From Nitrosomonas sp. (GTDB lineage: Bacteria > Pseudomonadota > Gammaproteobacteria > Burkholderiales > Nitrosomonadaceae), in NCBI GenBank assembly GCA_021774195.1, contig JAJFJJ010000095.1, forward strand, positions 1-64,000: a stretch of DNA of 64,000 bases, read 5' to 3'. The notes beneath the pieces are model-generated. The model saw nothing but the letters and a program-made list of their open reading frames with translations, was not told the origin of the DNA and did no database searches. Position 1 is the first letter of the stretch. Each line of letters begins with the position of its first letter. The translations under genes were made by a program, and so were the position numbers. Below are positions 40,227-49,919 of this stretch, piece after piece.

Positions 40227-40367
40227 GGGCACCTCTAAAAATCTATATTTAGTCACAATACTGCGTTACTCACAAAAAATATCTCCTCACATATCAGCTA
40301 TATGCTGCGTCAATATTTTTTGTTCTCGCCTTGTCTTGTTTAGAAATCCGAATTTTTAGAGGCACCC
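40227..40367. mobile_element. MITE-E copy E2
   Basis: GGGCACCTCTAAAAAT...GAATTTTTAGAGGCACCC, TTAA flanks. Confidence 0.88.
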
Positions 40368-41552
40368 TTAAGAAACTTCCTGTAGTTTCATCAATAATTT
40401 TTTCAAGGCAATGACAACAGTGCCATTTCCGATTGGAAATTCATCTGTTCCGCCATAGACTACAAATTTTTGGCTGGCTCTAACATCCTCACAGGCAAGA
40501 TGAAACCCTTTTTTTATTTTGGGCGCAACGCTGTTTTTTATTTCTATTGCCCATAACTCTTTATTAGATAATTTAAGTAGCAGGTCAATTTCGGCACCTG
40601 CTGCTGTACGATAGAAATAGGCTTCCGCCTGTCTCGGTAAAACCGAAAAAATATTTTCAATCACAAATCCTTCCCAGCTTTTGCCAAGAACAGGATTAGA
40701 AAGTAAGGAATCATAATTATTGATACCGAGTAGTCTGTGCAAAATACCGCTATCACGGATATAGAAATGAGGTGATTTAATAAAGCGTTTTTTGACGTTC
40801 GCATGCCACGGCTCAAGACGGCGTACCAGCAGTAAATCAACCAGGATATCAATGTAACTGGCTATTGTTTTTCCATCAACTTCGAGATTGCCGCCTAATT
40901 TGGAAAAATTAACACTTTCACCTTGTAAATGGGCTAACATTGTCCAAAGCCTGCGTAATCGCACCGCTGGAACACGAAAACCCATTTGAGGCACATCGCG
41001 CTCGAGATAGGTGCGTATCAAGTTTTCAAGCCAATCCATACTGATTGAATCGGTTGTTGCTAAATAACTTTCAGGAAATCCACCGCGAAACCATAATCGA
41101 TGAATATCTTCTGGTTTTGAGGATGGCACTTCTAGTATGTTTAATCCGGACAGTTCGATATAACTGATGCGGCCAGCCAGACTTTCCGATGATTGCCGAA
41201 GTAAATCGATTGAAGCAGAACCCAAAAGAAGAAACTGTTCACCCTTGCGCCCCATCCTTCTGTTCTTATCAATCAAGCCACGCAGCACCATGAATAAATC
41301 AGGAGAACGCTGTATTTCATCTACGATAACAAGCTTGTCACTATGCATGGATAAAAATGCATAAGGATCACTCAACTTCAGCAAATCTTCAGGATTCTCA
41401 AGATCCAAATAAAGTGCTGGCCGGTTTTCGGCTAGTGTCTGTGCAAGTGTCGTTTTTCCAACCTGACGCGGCCCCAGCAAAGCAACTGCTGGCGTGTGCT
41501 GCATAGTTCGTTCAACTTTGTCTGAAATCCACCTTTTTAACATACCTTGCAT
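40368..41552 (-). CDS. AAA ATPase with DUF4143
   Basis: AVALLGPRQVGKTTLAQTLAENRPALYLDLENPED; VDEIQRSPDLF. Confidence 0.9.
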   Translation of the reverse strand: MQGMLKRWISDKVERTMQHTPAVALLGPRQVGKTTLAQTLAENRPALYLDLENPEDLLKLSDPYAFLSMHSDKLVIVDEIQRSPDLFMVLRGLIDKNRRMGRKGEQFLLLGSASIDLLRQSSESLAGRISYIELSGLNILEVPSSKPEDIHRLWFRGGFPESYLATTDSISMDWLENLIRTYLERDVPQMGFRVPAVRLRRLWTMLAHLQGESVNFSKLGGNLEVDGKTIASYIDILVDLLLVRRLEPWHANVKKRFIKSPHFYIRDSGILHRLLGINNYDSLLSNPVLGKSWEGFVIENIFSVLPRQAEAYFYRTAAGAEIDLLLKLSNKELWAIEIKNSVAPKIKKGFHLACEDVRASQKFVVYGGTDEFPIGNGTVVIALKKLLMKLQEVS

Positions 41553-41822
41553 TATCGTATACTAACTCCGAAAATACAATGTAGACTCCATGTTAGATAA
41601 GCGTTCTAATTAACTATTAGTAAATTAGAAACTTTGATAATAGCAAGAGGGAAAAAAGGTGCCAGGCCCAACATTAATACATATCGATTATTATTGGAGT
41701 GTTGATCTTGGACACCTTTTGCGTAATTACGCGACAACGAGGAAAAGAGCTAGATCCCTATTTTTAAACTACCGGACACCTCTAAATAGCGATTTATATC
41801 TATTCGCACTAAGCCTATTACT

Positions 41823-42496
41823 TCAAATTTGCACAGACAAAGGCTTGCCCAATACAAGCGCTGGATGTTCAATTTTTAGTTTCTGTTCTACTCTCGCAAG
41901 TATTTCATACATTTCTGCAGCTGCTTCACGGGCTAGATTAATTAATGCGGAATTTCTATCCCAGTCATCGGGATAATCATGAGTAAACTTGTTGCGCGTT
42001 ACACGAATGTTTTGCCATACATCTGCGCTCTGAATATACCCTAGCTTTTCTAACCGATTGAGCTTGACAGGAGGCTGTCCGAGAATAGAATGATCTACTG
42101 CGAGAAAGCTATTTTGGTCAGATTTCTCGATCATTTTTGTTAAATAGAACAACTATTCGCCTCAAATGATCAAGAATTCTGCCTCAAAACTACTTCCCCT
42201 CGCTACGACCACTATTCTCGGACAGCCTCCTGCATTGGGCGCTCTCCATATTGCTCTTGTAGGTGATCCAGAATAGCCGGAAACAGACGTCCACCCATGG
42301 CATCCTGCAATTTTGTGAAGCGTAGGATGAATTGATCTAGCGCTTGAACCTGTGCATCAGTTAGATGTTCGAATCTTTTTGCAGTCATTGGCAGAATCGG
42401 ATCAAGTGATGTTAATGCCGTTGACAAATAATATATATGACGTTCACATTCTCGCCATGCATCTTGCAGCCGAAGTATTGAAATATCGTCGTTCAT
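41823..42496 (-). pseudogene. HEPN toxin HEPN4, interrupted by MITE-C
   Basis: N-part MNDDISILRLQDAWRECERH...GERPMQ; C-part VKLNRLEKLGYIQSADVWQNIRVTRNKFTHDYPDDW. Confidence 0.85.
42069..42231. mobile_element. MITE-C copy C1 (163 bp)
   Basis: AGGAGGCTGTCCGAGAATAG...CTATTCTCGGACAGCCTCCT. Confidence 0.9.
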
Positions 42497-42798
42497 AACA
42501 AAATACCTGTCTGCCTGGCAATGGCAAAAATTGGCGGACGTTTTTTTCGTGATGGATAATCCAGCAACACATCAATTTTTTGCTCGCCCATTTTCATTTG
42601 AATCTTCGTAAGGAGCGCAATTTCAGCTCGCGCTATTGCAACGACATCAACCTGCTCTGTTTCAATTAAGAGATCAATATCTCCCCCTCGCTGACTGTCA
42701 TCCACTCTTGAGCCGAACAACCATACATTAGCATCTGCACCAAAGGTTTCTGTAACGGCTGTGCGGATTATGGTCTGTTGCTGTTCTGTTAGTCTCAT
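42493..42798 (-). CDS. MNT nucleotidyltransferase MNT4
   Basis: VWLFGSRVDDSQRGGDIDLLIETEQ. Confidence 0.93.
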   Translation of the reverse strand: MRLTEQQQTIIRTAVTETFGADANVWLFGSRVDDSQRGGDIDLLIETEQVDVVAIARAEIALLTKIQMKMGEQKIDVLLDYPSRKKRPPIFAIARQTGILL

Positions 42799-43283
42799 AT
42801 TTTATGTGGCTTTTTTGAAAGTAGAGAATGCGCACCGATATATTCATACACTGTTTGATAAAGCACACTCATCTGCAATGCGCCTTCCATAAACCGGTTG
42901 ATAGCACTAATTCGCATTTCTGGGTCATCTGGGTATTCGTGCGCAATGGCATTTCGGGCAACACGAAGTTTTTTCCATTCTTCTGTCGATGGAATTGCAC
43001 CAATACGCTCAAGCCGATTTAGTTTTTCTGCAAATGTAGCACTCGCGGCTATTGGTTCCTGTGCTAGCACCAGTATCAAAGGTAGAACCTTTTCACCCAT
43101 TGAATCCTGCAACTTGGCAAAACGATAAGCGATTTGATCAAGAATCCGCAGGGTATCACTGTCGATCTCGACTTTAACGGAAAAGGGCAAGTATTTCTCT
43201 ATATCCAGCAAGCCTTTATTTAGCACTCTCGCATGAATGCCACATTCAGCCAAATATATCCGCATTGATTGTTCCGGATTCAT
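42795..43283 (-). CDS. HEPN toxin HEPN1' (intact)
   Basis: MNPEQSMRIYLAECGIHARVLNKGLLDIEK...RNAIAHEYPDD. Confidence 0.92.
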   Translation of the reverse strand: MNPEQSMRIYLAECGIHARVLNKGLLDIEKYLPFSVKVEIDSDTLRILDQIAYRFAKLQDSMGEKVLPLILVLAQEPIAASATFAEKLNRLERIGAIPSTEEWKKLRVARNAIAHEYPDDPEMRISAINRFMEGALQMSVLYQTVYEYIGAHSLLSKKPHKI

Positions 43284-43591
43284 ATTTGCACACCTTCTTG
43301 CTTGGCGATATGGTAGATCGGCATTTCAAAAGACGATTGTTGGCGTTTTACAATGATGTCAATTTTTTCATCCTCGAATGGTCCACTACTTTGCAGCTGC
43401 GTAATCATGTCGATTTTGCGCGAAATGATTTCGTCTGGACTCGTGAGGGATGTTTCAATTAAGAAGTCATAATCGCCGCCTTTTTTCTCATCATCAACGC
43501 GGGAACCGAATAACCACAGCTTTGCATCTTCTCCGAAATAGCTGCGGGACAGTTTTCTCATGATTCTCAGTTGGTCATTGGTAATTCTCAT
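43280..43591 (-). CDS. MNT nucleotidyltransferase MNT1'
   Basis: LWLFGSRVDDEKKGGDYDFLIET; near-identical to MNT1. Confidence 0.93.
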   Translation of the reverse strand: MRITNDQLRIMRKLSRSYFGEDAKLWLFGSRVDDEKKGGDYDFLIETSLTSPDEIISRKIDMITQLQSSGPFEDEKIDIIVKRQQSSFEMPIYHIAKQEGVQI

Positions 43592-43623
43592 ACGCCCATT
43601 GTTTCATTATTTTCCGCACCTCA

Positions 43624-44150
43624 TCAGCTTCCTTTCTCAACTTCTCTCACAGGCAACAGACCCGGCCACTCGGCAACTGAAATACGCTTGCGTGCGTAAT
43701 CATTAATGGCATTGTAAGTAGCAACCAGCAATGTCACCGAAACATGAGCTTGATTCAGTGTTAGGGCAAATTTCTCTGCATCGACCATGTACTCATGTAC
43801 CATTTGATTGCGCAAAACACGTAATATCATCCATATTTCAGCAGAGTCAATCATCCCAAGCTTTTCTGTTCAATTCAGATATCCACTGCAGGCCCAACCG
43901 TCTCACCGACTACACTCATATAATTCGGCAGTAACTTATCTCCCACAGTATCTTGTAACCGACCAAAACGGCTCACAAAAGCATCCACACGTTCAGCAAA
44001 ATCAACATCCCTTTCAATCCGCTCTATTTTTTCACGGGTGAAGGGAACATCAAAGAGGCGCTGATCTGTTAACTGCAAATAAAGTATTTCCTTACGTACC
44101 ACCCTTGCCAAAAATTGTAATCGAAGTTTTTGTTGAGGGGAAATACTCAC
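43624..44150 (-). pseudogene. HEPN toxin HEPN2' with 1-nt deletion
   Basis: ORFs 43875-44150 and 43624-43854 join; CAGAT-ATCCAC versus CAGATTATCCAC in HEPN2. Confidence 0.85.
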
Positions 44151-44446
44151 AATACTATTCCCTCTTTTTGCGCTACATGGTGGATAGGGAAACGCTCTAA
44201 ATTAGGTACCAACAATATTACATCGACCTTCTGACCGCCTAGCAAATAACTTATCCGGCCCGATATTTTCGCGCTCAACCAGGCTGAGTCTGCCACTACA
44301 TGCTGGATCTCGACAAGTAGATCAATATCACCACCGCTTGCATTGTCGTCTGTACGAGAACCAAATAAACGCACAATTGCATCTTTCCCCGCTAGTTCCG
44401 TAACAGCGTGTTGAATAATGTTGATTTGTCGCAAATTTAGTCGCAT
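44147..44446 (-). CDS. MNT nucleotidyltransferase MNT2'
   Basis: VRLFGSRTDDNASGGDIDLLVE. Confidence 0.93.
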   Translation of the reverse strand: MRLNLRQINIIQHAVTELAGKDAIVRLFGSRTDDNASGGDIDLLVEIQHVVADSAWLSAKISGRISYLLGGQKVDVILLVPNLERFPIHHVAQKEGIVL

Positions 44447-44504
44447 AAGTCTAAAACCTTAAGATGGTTGCTGTAATAATAGCTAACTTAATGAAAAAAC
44501 AATA

Positions 44505-44644
44505 GGGCACTTCTAAAAATTGCTAGTTCGCCCAGATTCAAGATACGGGAAAAATTTTGCAGCGCTGCATATGATTCATATCTATGAGAGAGGGATTCGC
44601 CGTAACACAGCGGTTGGAATGGAACTTTTATTTTAGAAGCACCC
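44505..44644. mobile_element. MITE-E copy E5 (diverged)
   Basis: GGGCACTTCTAAAAATTG...TTTTAGAAGCACCC. Confidence 0.75.
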
Positions 44645-44945
44645 TATAGAGGTACCTGAACTTACAAAAGTCAATTGAACAAAGTTCAGCGCTTAAATTC
44701 CGATAATTGGATAAAATTCGGGCTAGCTCATATGTTGCATCAGTGACAGGAGTTTATACATAGGGCCGGTTTGAAAAGGGTGTAGGTGCGTACAATTCAA
44801 ATCAGCACAAGTTTAAAACCGGTAAGCAACCTTCCGAGTACAAATTGTATTTTTTGTGATCCTCTGAAACAAAGTTAGCGCAAGCATTTCAGGCCAAAAT
44901 TAAGCGTACTAGTGCAATATGCGGGCTAGCTTCCTGATTGAGTAT

Positions 44946-46518
44946 TCATGGCAAGATACCTGTCATCACCGGACAGCGCGGCATGCCGTGAGTAACTTCA
45001 AATGCAAGCACTTGGGAACCCAGTCTATGCTGATCCGAGATGCGTCGATTCAAGGCACGTCGATCCGAATTTCGTCTGTCATCAGCACGGGTTTCACCAG
45101 TAGTACTACGCCGTTTATTTTTTCGTCGATCAGCATTATCGTAATCACGCGAAACAAATTGACGCAGATAGATGCCCTGCTGCTGTTCCAACTTTTCCTG
45201 AAGGAGTTCAACTGCTTGGATAATCTCTTCGTCCAAAGACTCGGCATCTTTTGGTAGCCGGACATTAAGCGCAACCGCATAACGCTTTCCAGAAATGTTG
45301 TTCGTTGGGTGCTGCTCGAAAATCTTTACCCAATAATTCAGGTCGGCCCCAAGCTCTTTACTAATTATACTAACCAATCTTTCGGCGTCTTTGGTTATGT
45401 AGTCTCCGAGGAAGACCCCTCTGTTGGCAGTAACTGTTAATCCCATTCGAGTATGAATACGGCGCAAAATCGGCACAAATCGCCATGGGCGTAATGTCAG
45501 GCTGAAGTAAGCAAAATATGCCAGAAGAAAACCAAGCAGCATGATAAATTCAGGAACACCCAAATAGAAAGCTGTAATTCCGATTATGCCAAGCAACAAA
45601 TGTAATATTGCCATAACAAAGACCACTTCTTCGACACGAAATCCTGCACTCAATAATATGTGATGCAAATGATTATGATCCGGCGTAAATGGAGACTTAC
45701 CCAACCTCATCCGGCGGTGCATTACACTAACAATATCCATCAATGGAATAGCGAGCAACCAGATTGCCACCACCGGTTTCATGGCTGGATTATCTCCTTG
45801 CGAGAGGTCAATCAGCAACAAGGCGACGATGAACCCTATCAACATACTACCGTTATCACCCAAAAACACCCGCGCACTACTCTGTCCGGGGTGACGAAGA
45901 TTAAAATACAAGAAACCCGCCACACCACCCGCCAACGCTGTAACTAACACAACATTATGTATGTCGCCTGAGATGAGTGCTACAACACCAATTAAAAATA
46001 GAGTCGCCAGGGAAATAGCGCCCAAAAGTCCGTCGATACCATCGATCATATTAAGCGCATTGATACCACAGATAATGGCGAGAATAGTGAAAGGCGCCGA
46101 AAACGGGCCAAGTTGCAGCGAAAAACCAAAAAGCAGTCCACCGAGATCATCAATAAATAGTTGCCCTATCGAAATCATCAAGAGCCCGGCAATAGCCTGA
46201 ATAATCAGACGTGATTTATAACCCAATTGGAAAAAATCATCTACCAAACCAGTGATATATATAATGGCCGAACAAACTCCCAAAGCAATCCATTGCGCCA
46301 TTAATTCAGGATACGCATTAACTAACACAACCAATGCAACGCACAGCGCGGAAAAGACGCCTACTCCACCCACAAAGGGTGTATTAACATCATGCATTTT
46401 GTGTTCGCCGGGATCGTCGGTGATATTCCGAGATAGCGCAAAGTTAATCGATAAGTTGATAACAACTATTGACAATATGACACAAGTTACAAATAAAACG
46501 ATTCCATCCATCATGATT
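44946..46518 (-). CDS. WecA-like undecaprenyl-phosphate sugar-1-phosphate transferase
   Basis: DDPGEHKMHDVNTPFVGGVGVF; NALNMIDGIDGLLG; FLGDNGSMLIGF; basic C-terminal tail. Confidence 0.9.
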
Positions 46519-46804
46519 CTAAACAACACTCCCGGCAACAACCATTGAAGAAGAAACACAAGTTTTTGACAACTTACGCACGAAACGAACTCAAAGTGCC
46601 TTTCCAAAACAACTCAAACTGACAAGTACAAAAACAATAATAGCAAAGATAACGTGAAATTGATTAAATCTCTGTGATAAAAATCACATACAAACATTAT
46701 TTTTTAGACTAATCGGTCTCAGGTTGATAGCTAATATAGCGTGAGTAGTGCTATTGAGACGGCGGGGAATGGTTTACATCAAAAAAAAGAATTGAAAATA
46801 TAAT

Positions 46805-47204
46805 CCGAAAATCTTCAGTTGACCGCTAAAACTGTCTACAAGTGACTGAATAAAAGATGTGAGACACAAGCGTCTTGTTTAACTTGAAGATGATTGCAAT
46901 AACGCTACACAGTTTTGCGTTGAACCTAAAATCCTCAGTTGATCGCTTCGGCATTGACCAGTCTTATGAAACGAAACAAATATTTTGTCAGATGTCACGT
47001 ACCCAAAAGGCGAACCACGCTATGATGCTTATAGCACACTGTTCTTTATCTTTTGCTGCGTTGCAGCTCGTTGTAATAAATAGTTATTACTCCTCACTGC
47101 GCATTGCAAAAAAAATAAACAACAATGCACTCTAAGCACCACCCAACCGAGGATTCTAGGTTGAATCTAAGGACACAATACTGTGTTCAAGTGATTTTTC
47201 TAGC
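46805..47204. mobile_element. MITE-B copy B3, diverged, carrying nested MITE-A A5
   Basis: Ends TCCGAAAATCTTCAGTTGACCGC.../...AAGTGATTTTTCTAGC; interior matches B1 in reverse. Confidence 0.7.
46925..47160. mobile_element. MITE-A copy A5, inside B3
   Basis: CCTAAAATCCTCAGTTGA...CAACCGAGGATTCTAGG with TTGAA duplication. Confidence 0.9.
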
Positions 47205-47387
47205 TTTATACTTATTGGCTTTTAGGGATTTCGATGAAAATACAGCTTGATTCGAAACTTCACTTGCTGAGTTTTAACTTACCCTATTTTGAATAGAAGG
47301 CACATGCGCCCGTTAGCGCAGAATAGCTGCGTCTCCGGTAAAGAGGTACGCTCAATTTAAATAGCTCATCGTTTAAACTCCAGCGAC

Positions 47388-47550
47388 AGGAGGCTGTCCG
47401 AGAATAGTAATCGTAGCGAAGGGAAGCCATTTTGAGACAGATTTTTTGGTCATTTGAGGCGAATAGTTGTTCTATTTAACGAAAATTACAGGAAAATATG
47501 GCCATAATGGCTTTCCTGCAGTAGATTATTCTATTCTCGGACAGCCTCCT
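47388..47550. mobile_element. MITE-C copy C2 (163 bp)
   Basis: AGGAGGCTGTCCGAGAATAG...CTATTCTCGGACAGCCTCCT, opposite orientation to C1. Confidence 0.9.
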
Positions 47551-47627
47551 AGGGAATTTCAGGTTAAAAGCGCGTTAACACCGTGAGCCGTTCAAGGCGG
47601 TTGGCTTCATCACACACCAAGATTGGT

Positions 47628-49898
47628 TTATGATTTTGAGGATGTCGATTTCTTATAATCATATTGATAAACATACTTGCCATAGCCATAGCCATAGCGC
47701 GAAGACGATTCTGGCACATCATTAAATATGATGCCTTTTATGTTGATCCCAGTCTGGATAAGTCTTTTTTTACACTGTTCTAGCTCTTGTATTGGATGCG
47801 CTCCAGCTTTTACTACCATAAATGCAGCACTGGTCAAGCGGCCAATAATGGCTGAATCTGTGACTGCCAGAACAGGAGGTGAATCAACAATAACAAGATC
47901 ATAGTTTTCAGAGGCGTCTTCCAAGAAAGCACCAAAGCGTTCATGTAGCAATAATTCCGATGGATTTGGCGGTATCGCCCCTGTCGGTATGAAATCAAAG
48001 TTGGCCAGAGGAATCTCACGAATCGAATCCTTAACCGTAATAGTCTGTAAAATAATCTCCGACAAACCATTCTCTCGTCCCACACCGAGCAAGCTATGTA
48101 TCGTTCCTTTTCTCATATCACCATCGATTAACAATACTTTTTTTCCTGCATCAGCCATTACTGTAGCAAGATTAGCCGAAACAAAGGTTTTCCCAATCCC
48201 CGGGCTTGGACCCGTGATCAAGATAATATTATTTTTTGCTTCCAACATAGCGAAATGCATTGTCGTACGCAAACTGCGCAGACTTTCTATAGCAAGGTCT
48301 TCTTTATTTTCCAGCGCTAAAAGCGTTGATAAGCGGCCTTTAAAGTTACCTTCTTTACTATGCTTTGCATTAAGTTTTTCCTGGCCTTTACTATGAGGAA
48401 CAGTTGCGTATACAGGGATGTTCAATTGCTTCTCAATTACATTGGGATCTTCTACACCACGATGAAGAAATTTCCGCAAAAATACAGCCACAATTCCCAA
48501 AAACAATCCCATAATAAATGCGACACCGATAATCAGTATCTTTTTAGGCTTGATTGGTTTATCTGGCAATACCGCATAGTCGATAATCCTCACGTCACCT
48601 ACTGTTCCCGCTTTTGCCACTCGTAATGTCTGCGCGTTATTAAGTAAGGTGGTATAAAGGCTAGAACTAACTTGCACATCGCCAGCCAGCCTCATAATAA
48701 CTTGCTGCGTCTCCGGCAGCGTTTTTACCATATTGTCATCTGATTGCATTTGTCCCCTCAATCGGGAAATCTGCCGGTCAATAGCGATAACATTAGGGTG
48801 AGACTCGGTATATTTCTGCCGTAGCTCATCGCGTTTTTGCTGCAATAAAGTCGTTTGGGTCCTATTTTCCACCAACCCCTTTAAAATATTTTGTGTTTCC
48901 AGATCTAAATTAACCGAGCCTTTGCGGTTTCTATAATCATTCAGAACATTTGTTGCAGCTTCTAGCTGCTCTTTAAGTACAGGCAGCTGTTCTTCAAGAA
49001 ACCCCAAGGTTTTTTGCGACTCAGCAGACTTTTGTTCAACATTTTGCCGTACATATATATTGGCAATTTCATCTAAAACCTGCACAGCAGAGTCCCGCGT
49101 ATAAGATTCCAAGGTTAATTCGAGGATCCCTGTGCTCTTCCCTTTTTCAGCAACAGTTAAATTTTGTTTTAACTCGTTGATTGCTTGATTTAGCGATTTC
49201 CGTATCACGGAAAACTGAGTATCTGGGCGTGATTTTAATAGCGAAACAAAAATAGCGACTGTTTGTTGCGGATCATTCGCCAATTGTTGACTAACCAATT
49301 GACCAACTTCACCTTCAAGGATTACCTCATCATCGTAAATAAGCTGGAAGTAGCCTTGTTCGCCAGCCTGCAATATGAACTCCTTATCCTCCCAAGCAGC
49401 CGGTATTGTAAACGTATCGACTTGAATCGCTTCGCCGCCCCAAGCATAGTGAGACTGCCATAACAGCGGATTGGAAACAGCATCATCTTGCGTGCGTTGC
49501 TGGAACCGCCTGGAAATAGCTTCCCCAACAAGCGGGAAATATTTCGGTTTAGCGACAATATCCAAACCCAAATTTTTAATGGCTTCCCCTAATACCATCC
49601 TGGATTTAATCAGCTCTATTTCAGCCATTACCGGCATGTTGCTTTTTAAAATATCGGTCAATGGCTCCATCACTGCCATGGTTTGTGATTTTTCATTGAT
49701 CTGCAGCATGACATCAGACTTGTAAACTGGCTTATCAAGAAATGCTTTGGCAATACCAAGTGATAAAACAGCGAATGTAACTAGAATGATCAGCCATTTA
49801 CCATCCACCAATAGACCCAACAATTCCCCCAGATCAATTTCATCTTCATCTTGGCTTGGCGAAATAACGGAAGGATTTGTATTATCGATGTTTGGCAT
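47628..49898 (-). CDS. Wzc-type polysaccharide co-polymerase/BY-kinase
   Basis: ITGPSPGIGKTFVSANLATVMADAGKKVLLIDGDMRKG; tyrosine-rich tail YGYGYGKYVYQYDYKK. Confidence 0.95.
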   Translation of the reverse strand: MPNIDNTNPSVISPSQDEDEIDLGELLGLLVDGKWLIILVTFAVLSLGIAKAFLDKPVYKSDVMLQINEKSQTMAVMEPLTDILKSNMPVMAEIELIKSRMVLGEAIKNLGLDIVAKPKYFPLVGEAISRRFQQRTQDDAVSNPLLWQSHYAWGGEAIQVDTFTIPAAWEDKEFILQAGEQGYFQLIYDDEVILEGEVGQLVSQQLANDPQQTVAIFVSLLKSRPDTQFSVIRKSLNQAINELKQNLTVAEKGKSTGILELTLESYTRDSAVQVLDEIANIYVRQNVEQKSAESQKTLGFLEEQLPVLKEQLEAATNVLNDYRNRKGSVNLDLETQNILKGLVENRTQTTLLQQKRDELRQKYTESHPNVIAIDRQISRLRGQMQSDDNMVKTLPETQQVIMRLAGDVQVSSSLYTTLLNNAQTLRVAKAGTVGDVRIIDYAVLPDKPIKPKKILIIGVAFIMGLFLGIVAVFLRKFLHRGVEDPNVIEKQLNIPVYATVPHSKGQEKLNAKHSKEGNFKGRLSTLLALENKEDLAIESLRSLRTTMHFAMLEAKNNIILITGPSPGIGKTFVSANLATVMADAGKKVLLIDGDMRKGTIHSLLGVGRENGLSEIILQTITVKDSIREIPLANFDFIPTGAIPPNPSELLLHERFGAFLEDASENYDLVIVDSPPVLAVTDSAIIGRLTSAAFMVVKAGAHPIQELEQCKKRLIQTGINIKGIIFNDVPESSSRYGYGYGKYVYQYDYKKSTSSKS

Positions 49899-49919
49899 TG
49901 TATAAAGTCTGATTAATGG

